The position numbers and the translations under genes are program-made. The notes beneath the pieces were generated by a model that was given only the letters and a program-made list of their open reading frames with translations, made no database searches and was not told the origin of the DNA. Below are positions 36,285 to 48,485 of a DNA stretch of 64,000 nucleotides, in pieces (the stretch's first letter is position 1; each line of letters opens with the position of its first letter). This stretch comes from Liolophura sinensis (taxonomy: Eukaryota; Mollusca; Polyplacophora; Chitonida; Chitonidae). The DNA lies in the NCBI RefSeq assembly GCF_032854445.1, contig NC_088295.1, forward strand, positions 13,007,385 to 13,071,384, read 5' to 3'.

Positions 36285-39200
36285 GTATAAATGTATGCCA
36301 AAACACAGTTACCCGCCTTCACATTTCTTGCAGAAATACTCTGTGATGTCTTGTCAATCGCACTAGCCCAGAAAGAAAGCCCTTTATTATGTGCATGCTG
36401 CTTATTGCATTGGTTTTCTATCAGTGAATCAGCGTGGTCGTTGCCACAGTCACTAGACTTATTGGGCAGTTGTAAAGACTAAGAGATTTGACTCAGTTTT
36501 GTGCTATATTTTTGTACCTATTTTACACAGCACGACAATTGATCCATCAAACTTATTCACAGAACGCATAATTTGTACTTATCATATCAAGACTATACAG
36601 TAATTGAATCCTTTCCAGTTATATGGCATTATCTTATAAGACAACAGAATGGACATGCAGAACTTAATCAATTTTAACCTTGTGATGATACAGACTATGA
36701 CACGAAACAAGCCTTGTGCATCCCTCTAGGGCGCCGTGCCCACATGTTCGGAAATTTTTGACAATAACTGTGTAAAATTAATCACCCATCACCTAAATAT
36801 ATTATTTATGCCTGTTACATTTCTTTAGAGATCTGTTTATATAAAATATGATATTTTCGAAAAGCACATTTCCACTCCAGGGTTGTTTTGCATGATATTT
36901 TATTCATGTATATGGGAAATACACAGAGATACAGTATAGAACATAGCATTCTCTGAACATAATTAGATTAATCTTAAAATTTCAGCACTAGAATCTGTGC
37001 TAAATTCAGAAAGTGTAATCCCTATAAACGATAATACTGTTACTTTCTAATCCACTTTCTAAATGATATTTGGGGGCCTCTGTGGCTCAGTTGGTTAGCG
37101 TGTTAGCACAGCCTAATGATGCAGGAGTCTCTCACCAATGCGGTCGCTGTGAGTTCAAGTCCAGCTCATGCTGGCTTCCTCTCCGGCCGTACATGGGAAG
37201 GTCTGTCATCAACCTGCGGATGGTTGTGGGTTTCCCCCGGGCTGTACCCAATTTCCACCCACCATAATCCTGGCCGGCGTCGTATAAATGAAATATTCTT
37301 GAGTACGGTGTAAACCACCAATCAAATAAATAAATAAATGACGTCTGTACCTATCTGATATATTCACCTAAGGGAGTGACATAATTTGTAGTCATCAGAG
37401 GGATAATGTATGTTCGCTGTAAAGTCTCCTGGTCAACTACCTGTTTTTGTGGAAGACCTGTTGGTTAAGCGGTCTAGATGGTTGACATGTATTGCTGGCA
37501 ATTTGGTGCCTGACTCTGAGGTCGCTTGTTCGAAACCCGCAGTGGTCTAAGTCAAATTTTAACCCTAGAATCTGTGCTAAATTCAGAAAGTGTAATCCCT
37601 ATTAACGATAATACTGTTACTTAATCCACTTTCTAAATGACATGTGTACCTACCAAATTTGTTGATATCTGATATCAGGAGACCCTTAAAAATTCCCTTC
37701 TATTATTATTGCGAAATAGTGAAGTATTATGTGGTGTCATTGCCTCTTGATCTCCTGGTTCTCTGATTTTCATTTTTAAAAAAAAAGATTCAGTAAATTG
37801 ATTACGCTGTTCCTCATAGAGATACCAAATACAATACTATAGTGTGCTGGGTTATTTATGAAATGACAAGCATTTTTATGGGAATCTAAGAGGGATTCTT
37901 TCTCTCTCTATAATAAAGCCCTGTTTAAGTTTTCATTCTAGTAGTCCGTGTATTCTGCCTTGAACCCTATCATACCAACATACCGTCTGACAGCTTGGCT
38001 TGTTCTGTCCAGAGTGTCTTGCATTTGAAAAGATATGGGCATGACGAATGAGTCAGTTTTTATGAAAGACGTTCGATAGAAAAACAGTGCTAAATGAATT
38101 AGAACAAGCCAAGACATTAGGCAGAGCATTAGTGGGGCAGTTTTAAGCAGATTAGTGTTAAGACTATCTGTTTGGAAATCACTTACACAAGGGTTGAAAT
38201 AAGGAGGGATATTTGCGATCAGCATAAGCTGAAAAGGACGTGTCAGAATATTATGAGGGAAATATATGTTTTTATTTTGAACATGTGGCTCTAGATTGTG
38301 CAAGGTGAACACAAATTTCCCTTGTAACCCAGACATTCGCAAGTGTTTAAGTAATGAGACTGTTTGTTTGGTCCATGAGAACCTAGTGTTGCATGCCCAC
38401 TCAGAGTAATCTCCCTTCAGAAGCAATTCACACTCTCTATATATGTGTTAGGCTTGAAACACAGTTGGAGACAAAGTCCACAAACACTCACAAACAGATT
38501 TAATATACCTATAAACCAGATGTACACCTGCATGTTCTGAGGGTAGCCACTTACCAGTAATCGACCATGCACAAGCCTGTGACTGGCCGTAACAGGATGT
38601 TTAGTGCGAATCTGAATTCTTCCCAAAGCGTTTTGCATGAAATGATGGAAAGTTGTTGGGGAAACTCTATAAATCCCTGACTCTTAGCTGAGCGCACAAT
38701 AGCACCAATGCCCGAAGTAAAACATCTAGTTGATTGACATGACAAATTTGGTATAAAATATGTAGCTACAGTGAGTCACAGGCCTTTTCATGGCCAAAAT
38801 GTGCTTGATCTTGTCCATATAGAGCATAAAAATTACTTCTAAGGGGAGATCACTCCGTGTGCCTATGTACATATGTCCTAGCAGGGACCACTTTTAGAAT
38901 AAAATCGAAGGTTCAGATCCCAAACTTGAAAGGTAGCATTGTGGCCATGCATAAATATATTTTATGAAATGCAACTCAAAATGATGCTGCTTGAGAGCTT
39001 TTTAAGAAATTTGCATGAAAACTAAACTTTTTTTGTTTCTATACCATCACATTTTTGTTTAACTAGTTTGGGAGTCCACACATTTTCCAGAACTAACATG
39101 ACCAAAGTTCTGAAAGACCAGTTCAAGGGTTTGGCTGCAAAAGAAACTGTACGATGAAAGTTAAAGTGGCTTGTAATAAAATAGCATTGATTTTAAGACA

Positions 39201-41493
39201 AGAGATATATGTCAGTTAAAGGGCAAAGTGTGATGGTTTTCTTTGGGCTCTGCCTGGCTTCCTTAAGTTTACCCTTAAAAAAGAACAACATTGTATGAGT
39301 GAAGTGGTATTGTGGATGATATTAACAATATCCAATCAAAATAACAGTTATACTTTAAAATATTTAGGTAAAAGGTTTTAGGATTTTCAGAAGAGTAGAT
39401 TATTACTGGCACCATAGTCATTTGCACCTCTCAAATCAATATTGATAAAAAGGAACAAGTCATCCTTTTCCCACAATGTTTGTTTTGACAATAATCCAAT
39501 GAACAATTGTATGAGCAGTGATATAGCAGTGCAAGGAGCAGGTCATGGCTGTGTGCTTGAGATGCCTGTGTGTCAGTCACAATAACACACAAGGTGTTGC
39601 AAGAATCCCACCCTCAGACAGGAAATCCAGCAAACTCACCTCCACCGTTCTTGGTACCTTATGGCAATAAACATTTGACAGCTAGAGCTTCATGTCACTT
39701 ACTTGTCAAAGGTCCTTTGTTTACTTCAGGAACTTGTTTCCTCTAGCAATAAAACTGTCATCATTATTTATATAAGTGAAATATCCTTGAGTATTTTGTG
39801 CAATACACATTGGCATTACACATGTTCTGATGACTACACTTATCTTTATTTGTGTCAGATCTTATAATCCAGTACTTACACTGGCTTTCACTGTTATCAG
39901 CTTTATAAATGAGTGTTTTATACAGCTATTGTTGTACTCTGAGTATTTACTGAAGTCTGAATGTTGGTTTTATCTTGCTCAGGCCTTCCAGGAGCTACAG
40001 ACTAAGATGATCCAGACCACCCAGCAGCTGAAGATCTCGGATGCTCAGATTGAGAGCCTCAAGCATCAGATAGCTCACTCCAAGCTAGTAGACCAGGAGA
40101 TAGCGGGCCTGCCAGCAGAAACTAAAACCTATGAGGGTGTAGGCAGGATGTAAGTCTCTGCAACAACACAATTTTATTGTTACCTGCATTGTGTCGTATA
40201 CATTTCCTGTGTTACATACTGGACTTCTTGTGTAAAATGTAAATAATATTTGATTCCTTTTATCATTGTTTCAGTTTTCCATAAAACACTAATAGTTTGA
40301 CTGTCAGGTAGATTTAATATAATTGAGGTAATATAATTTGAAATAATTTAGAACACCACAAAATAAAATCTTGACCATGAAAAATTCTTGAGCTCATTGT
40401 TAAAACCTGTCAGACAATCAATCTGTCAACAGTCAGGTTTGTGTTTGGGTTAATTTTTAGTTATTATGATGTCATATGTTATGTGGAGAATTTTCCTCAT
40501 GTTTTGTCTTTCTTTTATTTGCAGGTTCATATTACAGCCAATCCCAGAGGTACAAAAGAACCTTCAGACGAAAAGAACCAACGCTGAAGAGAAGATCAAA
40601 TCAATTGAGGTATTATAACACTGCAAACATACAGTTTACATGTGTACAAATAAGCCTTTTTCTTTGCAAAATTTAGGGAAAAATTGGTCAGAAATAAAGG
40701 AGATGCAAAATGTATTATTTCCCTCATTACATGTTGTCCTTAAAATTATATTAGAGTTTGAGCTTAAAAATTCAAATGTACTGTGAATGAAAGAAAGAAT
40801 TTCTTGTATAAATGTTGATGGATGTATAGGAACTAGTCCTGTATAGCAATGTAGGTAAATATAGTGAAGCGCATACGGTGGTAATCCACAGGTATCTGCT
40901 TGCATGTAGTAAGTAAGGAAGAAAGTACTTCTTGCATATTGTATTAGACATTTTTAGATATACATATATGCAGACCTTGATATAAGAATAGTCTGATTGC
41001 ATTGGTTTCGTGGCATGCTTTCCAGTCTAGGTTTTGTCCAGACCAGGTTTCCTATACTCTTCCTTTCTGGTCCCCAGTCTTACTAATTGTAATCCTAAAT
41101 CTAATCACTCAAAAGCATGTACATAATTATGTAGGATTTTCTGCAAAGTATTAGCAATGGCCTGGTCGACTAGATATTTATGAATTTGTATTTGGTCCAT
41201 CAGCAGAAAAGTTCAGCTTCAGCTTAAGAACAATGACTAGTAATGTAGGCAAAATTTTTAAAATCTTAACTACCCATTTGTTTTTAACTGTGTTTAATCA
41301 ACATTTAACACCTTTCTAAGAATGTTTCATTTGTACAAGAGTGGTCAGGTTTTTAAGTGAATTTGTGTATTTTAGAAGAATACCCAAAATGCTTTTGTTT
41401 CTGTTTCAGACAAACAAAACATATTTGGAACGAAATATGAAGGAAAGTGAGGACAATTTAAGAGAATTGATAATGTCTAAACAACGGAAGTGA
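36240..41493 (+). CDS. PFDN1: PFDN1, prefoldin subunit 1, complete four-exon gene
   Basis: Beta-type subunit of the heterohexameric prefoldin chaperone, which binds unfolded actin and tubulin in the cytosol and hands them to the TRiC/CCT chaperonin. Coding exons: 36240-36284, 39983-40149, 40525-40609, 41410-41493. All introns are GT-AG with matching phases. The product is 126 aa, against 122 in human. The N-terminus MATRAGIPVDMELKK joins AFQELQTKMIQTTQQL, a first coiled-coil helix, and then the beta-hairpin signature TYEGVGRMFILQPIPEV. The second helix runs from QKNLQTKRTNAEEKI through KTYLERNMKESEDNLRELI, ending MSKQRK. Intron 1 (3.7 kb) holds SINEs and a direct duplication. A candidate AATAAA poly(A) signal is at 42505-42510, which would give a 3' UTR of about 1 kb. 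Confidence 0.96.
36988..37065 (+). repeat. Direct duplication, left copy (PFDN1 intron 1)
   Basis: CTAGAATCTGTGCTAAATTC through to AATCCACTTTCTAAATGA recurs at about 37565-37641 with few differences. A SINE and a tRNA-like sequence lie between the copies. Confidence 0.85.
37072..37338 (+). repeat. SINE family A, full length, in PFDN1 intron 1
   Basis: The best complete copy. The head GCCTCTGTGGCTCAGTTGG resembles the 5' end of a tRNA with an A box. GTGAGTTCAAGTCCAGC is the B-box part. The core runs through ACCATAATCCTGGCCGGC, and the 3' end is CCACCAATCAAATAAATAAA. About 267 bp. Confidence 0.9.
37449..37545 (+). repeat. tRNA-like sequence (tRNA pseudogene or SINE head)
   Basis: CCTGTTGGTTAAGCGGTCTA resembles an A-box region, and GTTCGAAACC at 37528-37537 matches a Pol III B box. 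The long stretch between could be a class II variable arm. I could not fold an acceptor stem, so a functional tRNA is unlikely. Confidence 0.45.
37565..37641 (+). repeat. Direct duplication, right copy (PFDN1 intron 1)
   Basis: Second copy of the segment at 36988-37065. It lacks TTCT within ACTTTCTAATCC. Confidence 0.85.
39762..39820 (+). repeat. SINE family A 3' fragment, in PFDN1 intron 1
   Basis: TATAAGTGAAATATCCTTGA then GTATTTTGTGCAATACACA. Only the end of the core. Confidence 0.5.
39983..40149 (+). CDS. PFDN1: PFDN1 exon 2
   Basis: 167 nt. Acceptor TTGCTCAG|GCC and donor AGGAT|GTAAGT. Encodes the first long helix and the start of the beta-hairpin region (YEGVGRM). Confidence 0.95.
40525..40609 (+). 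CDS. PFDN1: PFDN1 exon 3
   Basis: 85 nt. Acceptor TTTGCAG|G and donor TTGAG|GTATTA. Encodes FILQPIPEVQKNLQTKRTNA and EEKIKSIE. Confidence 0.95.
41410..41493 (+). CDS. PFDN1: PFDN1 exon 4 (last coding exon)
   Basis: 84 nt including TGA. Acceptor CTGTTTCAG|ACA. Encodes the C-terminal helix TNKTYLERNMKESEDNLREL and ends MSKQRK. Confidence 0.95.
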   Translation, partial: TNKTYLERNMKESEDNLRELIMSKQRK

Positions 41494-42940
41494 GGAAAAG
41501 TATGTCTGCTGTTAACCTTTCTGGGACATGCTGTGTGATGTTAGTATGCCAGCTTGTGCAAGGGCAAAGCTGAACATGGCTGACTCGTTCCTGTGGGCTG
41601 CTCACATTTTCTGCTCTGTTGTGACATCAGTTCATGTTCCACACCCTGCTCAGGGCAGTGTTTATCACTTCATAAGATAGGCACAGACTGTTTATCTGTT
41701 TAAACAAGTGCTTTGTTACACAATACCATCACAGCATATGCTCAGGGCAAAGTCATCCTAGCTATCATAACTAGGTAAAACTATGAAAAGTATCAACTGT
41801 AAATCAGTAACTAGGTATTCCATGGTAGAGATATTTACATCTATTAGTGCTAATATTTATATTCTTTGGAATATGCATTGCTGCCATAATTGTTAAATTC
41901 AAGAATGGACACAACTGGCATGAAGACATCAACTGAAGAGAGCATTCATGTATAATAAGATATTATAAAGGAATCAAAGTGACCATGTTGTTTTTCATTT
42001 TGTTGAAAGTTTTTAGTGTACTAACTGTGGCTAACACTGTGTATTACATGAAGATTATTTTGATTTGAACCCTTTTGGCAGAGAATTCATTGTACAGTGT
42101 TACATTGTTGTGTTCTTTGTCAATTTTACAAGCTATAACAGTGTTTGTCACAAAGCCCAAACAAGATTAAATTAACAGACATTAATGAACGCCTGAAATG
42201 TTCAGTTTAATATCATAGACTTAATCAGGATTAGATGACGTTCATGGGATTGACACAAATCGTTGTTATGACCGGTTAAGGGTTTTACAAAGCGGCATAC
42301 AACAGTTTTTTATGGTACATTTGTGGTAGGATATTTTGTTGGTCACCTTCACCATACCATTATCCTATATGTGCAGTCTTGCATCTAATTCAATGCAGTA
42401 AGGTGTAATCACAGTGGGGGATGTACATGTTACCTGATTTCACCAGAAGCAGGAATATCCATTCCATCTACACCTAGTGAGCTTTTGTTGATAGGCCTCA
42501 GGGCAATAAACAGATTTTCAAAAACATCGATCCCTCATACCTCTATATTGTGTTATTTTTTTTTTTTTTTTTTTTTTTTTTAGTTAAATGTCTGCCAGTG
42601 AATCGTCATTTCTACTCTCAGGTCATTTAGCCCAGATAACATGGCGCCTATTAAAATTATTCTTATTGCATTACCAAAATAGTAGTATCACTCTGTTAAT
42701 GAAAGTTATCAATGTTACCATATCAGGCAGTAGGTCATCTACAAAATTAATATATATTTAGATGATAGTAACTTTCAATCTTGTCGACAGTTCGCAAAGA
42801 AGATTGATAATCATAGATATTTTTTAATTAAAAATATCGTGGTTAATAATTGTTGGTGAAGAAATTTTACCGAAACCATGTATCTCTTAAAAAATTTATT
42901 ACAACCGTATAAACTCTGGCGCCCTGCAAATCTTATAAGC
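41494..42940. other. PFDN1 3' UTR and intergenic
   Basis: Candidate poly(A) signal AATAAA at 42505-42510, followed by a poly-T run at about 42550-42582. A near-palindromic A+T segment (ATATTTTTTAATTAAAAATAT) is near 42818. No further gene seen. Confidence 0.5.
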
Positions 42941-42944
42941 AAGG

Positions 42945-43830
42945 CGTTATCGGTGTAAGCGGAAGGTGTACAAACCTTACACAAATCGCTGTTTGTGTAA
43001 GAGGTATGTACAAGCCTTACGCAAAACTGTGCAATCAGGAGCTGTACAAACTGTGCGCAAAGCTGTATTGGTGTAAGCTGTACAAAGCTTACGCAAAACG
43101 TTATGTGTTGAAGAGGTAAATGTACAAGCCTTACGCAAAGCTATAAATGTGTAAACAAGAGTTTTACATCCCTTACACAAAGCTGTACTCTGGAAAAGGG
43201 AGTTGTACAAACCTCACGCAAAGCGGGAAATGCACAAACCTTGCCTAAAGGGGAAACTGCACAAACCCTGCGCAAAGCGGGAACTTCACAAATCTGAGGC
43301 TTGCGTAAAGCGGGACCTGCACACACACACACCTCTGTGTAAGGGAAAGGTGTGTAAACCTTACACAAAGCTGCATTTGTGTAAGCTGGACAAACCTCAC
43401 ACAAAGCTGCATCCTCTGTAATTGGGATGCTGTAGAAACCTTACGCAGAGTGTTTTTGTGTCGGAGGTAGAAGTCTGTGTAAGCGGTAGCTTTACAAGCC
43501 TCCCACAAAGCTACATTGGGCTGTAAGTGGGGGCTGTACAAACCTCACGTAAAGCTGTATCAGTGTAATAGGTATATGTAAAACGTAACGCAAAGCTGCA
43601 ACTGTGTATTAAGCGAGAGCCGTACACCATAGTAAAGCTGTAACTGTTTAGCGCAGCTGTAGCTGTGTATAAGAGCTGTACCAAGCTTTATGATAAGCAG
43701 AATCTGGGCAAACTTAGAGTTGCAGCCTGGGTCATGGGGCTGGACAAAGATTACACAAAGCTGCATCAGAGTAAGTCGCAGTTGGACAAACCTTAAGCAG
43801 TACTGTGCTTTTACTGGATTGCTCTGTAAA
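42945..43830. repeat. Minisatellite, degenerate units of about 45-60 bp
   Basis: Repeats of GTACAAACCTTACGCAAAGC and AGCTGTA/AGCTGCA joined by GTGTAAG(C/A)G-type linkers over about 900 bp. Cys-rich frames on the minus strand come from the repeat. Confidence 0.85.
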
Positions 43831-44814
43831 GCCATACTTAAGATTTTTTGCTTATACGTTGGGGAGGGGGGGGGGCAGTTTTATGTCGTGAGGAGTGCAC
43901 GAGCTGATCCATTGGAATTCTCTCAAAATATTACTCGTGGTATAAAAATTATCACGGTATGATTATTTTGCTAACTGTAATGTTATCTGCTGTATTAAAA
44001 TGTGGTTAGTGATTAGGCCTACAAATTCTCTGTACGATATGTAAGTAAATTTAATTACTTCTACACAATTGTATTTTGTGTACATAGAATTGCAGACGAG
44101 TTAGCCTCTGTTCGGACTAGAATTCGGAGTTGAGTGACATGAAACCAGCAGGTCAGTATCTCGCTGGTTAAATGACTTAGGGCAACTTGGTCGGTGATAT
44201 ATGTAGATAAATTCTTTTCCACTTTGGTCACCTGTTTGCAACCAACTGATTTGGTTTGTTGTATAAGTGGGATTTAACGTCGTAGGCCTACTAAACAATT
44301 TGTCACCGGCTGGTTTGTTAATACACAAGGTCTTCAAATTAGTGATTGCTCAAGTTTACGCCTGTAGTCTTAAGCTTACACCTGTAGTCAACACTGGTGG
44401 ATTGTTACATGCTTTTATAGTTGTTAATCAAAGTAAAACTTATTGAGAAAGCAGTGGTTTTTAATATCGGAAACAAGAATACACGAAAGATGCAAAAGAA
44501 AAATAGAGGTTGGTCGTTTGTATCGATCGTGGATACCCCATGTGAATGCAGGTGTATTGCAATGTGGGCAGCTCGACTCAGTGCTCCGAAAAATACCGAT
44601 TTTTCATCGGTATCATAGTGTGATACATATGGCATAATGGGTATGGATAGCACTCGGTGAATATTATTAATAATGTCATAATCACTACAATATGGGAAGC
44701 ACTTGCTACCCATAATGTAATAATGTTACGTGATTGGTGGCAAAGCTAACCACAGTGCAATAAATATTACAATGAAGTATCTTGGCAAGCGATCTGCAGC
44801 CGAGTAAGCTGGAG
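43831..44814. other. Spacer between two related minisatellites
   Basis: No gene recognised. A short G run is near 43861-43877. Overlapping frames on both strands at 44405-44713 show no domain. Confidence 0.45.
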
Positions 44815-45215
44815 ATGGACAAGCTTTACGCAAAGCTGCAACCCGAGCTGACAGGAGCTGGATGATCCTTACGCAAAGGTGCAGTCCGAGCTGAAAGGAG
44901 CTGGACAATCCCTATGCAAGGCTGGAGCCGAGTTGACAGGAGCTGGACAATCCCTATGCAAGGCTGGAACCGAGTTGACAGGAGCTGGACAATCCCTATG
45001 CAAGGCTGGAGCCGATTTGACAGGAGCTGGACAATCCCTATGCAAGGCTGGAGCCGAGCTGACAGGAGCTGGACAATCTCTATGCAAGGCTGGAGCCGAG
45101 TTGACAGGAGCTGAACAATCCCTATGCAAGGCTGGAGCCGAGTTGATAAGAGCTGGACAACCCTTATGCAACTCTGGAGCCAAGTTGACAGGAGCTGAAA
45201 TCGAACCCATACCGT
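44815..45215. repeat. 42-bp minisatellite, about 8 copies
   Basis: Unit AGGAGCTGGACAATCCCTAT then GCAAGGCTGGAGCCGAGTTGAC, 42 bp, with high identity in the middle. The first two units read CTTTACGCAAAGCTGCA and CCTTACGCAAAGGTGCA, matching the array at 42945-43830. As 42 is divisible by 3, all frames on both strands stay open, so the 112-136-aa frames are not evidence of a gene. Confidence 0.92.
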
Positions 45216-47210
45216 GACAAAACATTCAGTCATCATCAGATCGTTAATTCATCAGAAGTTCTTTGAAGATACAAGGTCCTTGTTCCTAAATGGTACCTGC
45301 AGACCGCAGTTAACCCATATGGATCAAGATGTCCACGGGATAAATGATGTCCTGAAATCTTAAATATTTATGCATTCATTCATGTTTTACGTATATTTGA
45401 GACAGTTCTGTTAGGGATCCTGTCTGTCGATCACAATGACGTCAGTCATGGTTTTTGTTACACGGACGTTGTGAGTACGGTATTTCTGTGACGCGGGTTA
45501 GAGGATTGTGGAAGACTGGAGCAGGCCAGGATATAGGCCGAGCACTCGACCGACCCACTCCCTGCTGTGTGACATCCATTCCTCAGCGATTAAATACACA
45601 GTATACACCAAACCGTTTACGACATACCGTGCTGTCTATGTTCTGTCCAAACACTACTACATTATTGGCGAACAAACTCTCTAGTTTTTACCAGAATGAA
45701 AGCAAATAGTCCGATCAATTACTACTCGGTAGCACGATGGAATAATAAACTGAAAGAAAGCAACATCCGTCAGTTTCATCCAATGGCCGCGGATTCGGAA
45801 TATAGCAGACTCGATATGTACAGGGACGGCAGGTACTGTTGTTTAATCCAGTCATCATCAGCTTTCTCCAGTAACCATCACCATGCAGAGAGCGTTCTGG
45901 ATGCCCGTTGTTTCTCCCAGACACCAGACTATTGTATACGACATACATCTATTTGTATGCTGCAATTTATGCAAACATTTGCTAAAGGTTTTGCGAAATC
46001 TGGACGATGAATTCTGTATATATATATTGATGAAATTAAAGCCACACAAATTTCAATGTAAAAGGGTAATAATTGTTAAGGTGAGAATTTGAATCATCCT
46101 CCCACATCCCCCGTACTACAAAAACCCTCCGTCCTATACACATGTACGTCTTGGTCATATCTTGCAAAATAAATCAGAGGCGTCCAAACGTCTTGTTTAG
46201 ACAGTGTATTGCCTTACTATACAAAGGCCTACTGCAAGAAAACAACAAGACAAAACAAATTATTCATAAATGATGGACAGGGAAATATTTTTACGAGACC
46301 TATTTCAGTGTAACTTATTTTATGAACCCAAACGAGGCTCGATCAGATGCAGTACACATTTTACTCGGAGTGGTAAATGCTTCAATCTCTCGATGTGCAA
46401 ATTCAAACCCCGCCTTGGAGACGCGATTTGTAGACTTGTCCGCACCCTTGGCAGTATAATCGATAATGTTAGTTCAGAAGAAGATGAACGGACATTTCGT
46501 ACTCCGGGTACAGATGCTTTCGCAAAAGGACGATGGAATACAATGGTGGCAATCAAGTTAGGAAATGTTAACATTTAAATAATTCAGTAATGTTATGACA
46601 TGTTTACTTGTTAAATTATCGCCGTGCAGTAAAGTCACTGATTCTACCCTACATGTCGCTCATATATTTCACTATCATTTTATTCCAATAACCAGTTTCC
46701 TTGAACATGGTAAATATAGACCAGAGAGAGTGAGTTAATTAAGGTTACTTACTATATGAACTAGCATACCAGCTGAGGATTTAAACCAGCGATCTCTGAA
46801 ATTCCATTCCACGCTTCTAGCAATACAGACTAAAGCAAAATACTTGCAGCCCGGAATGAAAACCCAGAGATCGATGCATGGTTCAAATCCCTAGCCAGCA
46901 ATCCCTGTTTCACTTTGTGCTACTAGCAGAGTCAAGTCTGAAAAATGTGACAAGGCAGAAAATGTGATGACGGAGGAGAATTTAAGATCATCTCCTATAA
47001 AATGTGAGTCTTTTATTTTGAATATGGGTAGATATTCCAGAGGAATCAAGTTAAGCGAAAACTATGGACAAAGTTGTTCCAGTGAATTCTTGTGATACAT
47101 TAAGTACAAACATATAAGTATATATGTTACCTGTGTTCGTATAAATTCAAGGAAATACATTTTACCAAAACCAGTGCCTCACATCTACTTGTTGTTCACT
47201 ACCCCTTACC
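45216..47210. other. Intergenic, no recognised gene
   Basis: An ATG-initiated frame of 102 codons (46270-46578) contains Cys and basic residues but matches nothing I know, and it is mirrored by an antisense frame of 84 codons. The other frames are shorter. Confidence 0.4.
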
Positions 47211-47393
47211 AATGAGGTTATATACGGGTTCGAATCCCGACCGCGGCTTTAAATCACACTGTTTGTCGGGAATCTTACGACGTGCGGAGGTTTCACCAAG
47301 CAGGAATCCGTACCGATGTTCACCCACAATCCTGCTCATATGAGTGAAAAATTCCCGACGAATGTTAAACATTAATCAAGTAAATAATTAGCA
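47211..47393 (+). repeat. tRNA-derived SINE, family D
   Basis: The B-box GGGTTCGAATCCCGACCGCG is a very good tRNA 3' half. The 3' end AATGTTAAACATTAATCAAG then TAAATAA resembles the family A tail. The A-box half (ACCAATGAGGTTATATAC) is diverged. Confidence 0.7.
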
Positions 47394-48339
47394 TGTAAAT
47401 GTGTGTCGTACAGTTAAGGAGTATATTATATATTTACAATAGCTCCACTAGTCCTGCTCAAGGAATCGCCATAAACAACGGTATTTTCACTTTTTGTACT
47501 AAATGGAACATCATAGTATGCAATACAATTAACAGTTCACCAAATGGGCCAGTAAACATGCAGGCCAAGAGTTTTGACTGTAAATGGTGAAGTTGTTCAA
47601 ATAAGCTTTATCTTTCAGACAGTCCTTTCCAGGCATGCATTGTAACCAGGTTCATTCGTTCATGCACGTTATTTGCTGATTGTCTACACATGCAGCTAGC
47701 CTTGCAGTCATGCGTTCATGAGTGAGAAGTAAATTTTGGTTGCTATGGCATCACCAAGCCGTAATTAAGTGAAGCAAAGAAATTAAAACAACTGTTAAGC
47801 GCTGTACATTGACATTATGTGGATAATAGCAAAGGAATGACCTTAAAATTTTATTGTTAGAATTGACTTTAAGTGTACAGTGTTTAGACAAACGAAATCT
47901 TCCGGTATAAGCAGCCACTTGAATGAGATAAATCTGTAGATGATAATGGTTGAAGCTTATATCGTCGTTCAATCGAACATAAAAGAACATAAAAAGAACA
48001 TATAAAAAGCATACGTAGAAAGTAAAACCAGAGCATTGAGGACAGTGAGATAGAGTTGGCAAATGGTCACGCGTAATCGAAAGAATCTGGTGTCTTGTCA
48101 GTCTTCCTCGGTTAGTGTTTCATTGTCTATTCATGTATAAATGCTAAAAAAAATGGTAAAAAAAAAACTTCGAATAGGTGTAACGTAGAGACCATGTGGC
48201 CTTATGAAAACGGGGTCTTGTAGCCTGTATCAGGTGTCTTCGATCAGAAATCGTGCTTCAGTGATGGCACACATTTTACCAAATAATGCTGTACGATGCT
48301 GATTTTTTTTTTTTTTTTTTTTGATTCGTGATATATATT
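47394..48339. other. Intergenic, nothing recognised
   Basis: A+T-rich, with a poly-T run at about 48302-48322. No exon seen. Confidence 0.45.
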
Positions 48340-48485
48340 TTTTTTTTTGGATAATTTTTTGGATTGGTGTTTTATGTCGAACTCAAAAATATTGCACTTA
48401 TACGACGATGGCCAGCATTATGGTGACAAGAAACCTTGCTAAAGCCATGAACATCCACAGGATGATGCCAGACCATGCAAGGTAC
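48340..48485 (-). repeat. SINE family A, diverged fragment
   Basis: TTTTTGGATTGGTGTTTTATG, then CACTTATACGACGATGGCC and CATTATGGTGACAAGAAACC. The tail is replaced by T runs. Confidence 0.65.

Noticed and set aside
37449..37545. Functional tRNA gene
   Set aside because: A- and B-box-like motifs are present, but no acceptor stem could be paired and it lies among SINEs.
37938..38426. 162-codon minus-strand frame in PFDN1 intron 1
   Set aside because: No domain recognised and no ATG-context or splice support. I considered a LINE remnant but saw no reverse transcriptase motif.
44826..45236. Repeat proteins of 112-136 aa on both strands
   Set aside because: They are translations of the 42-bp minisatellite, open in every frame because 42 is a multiple of 3.
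46270..46578. 102-codon ATG frame
   Set aside because: Composition is plausible but there is an overlapping antisense frame and no family match. Not enough to call a gene.
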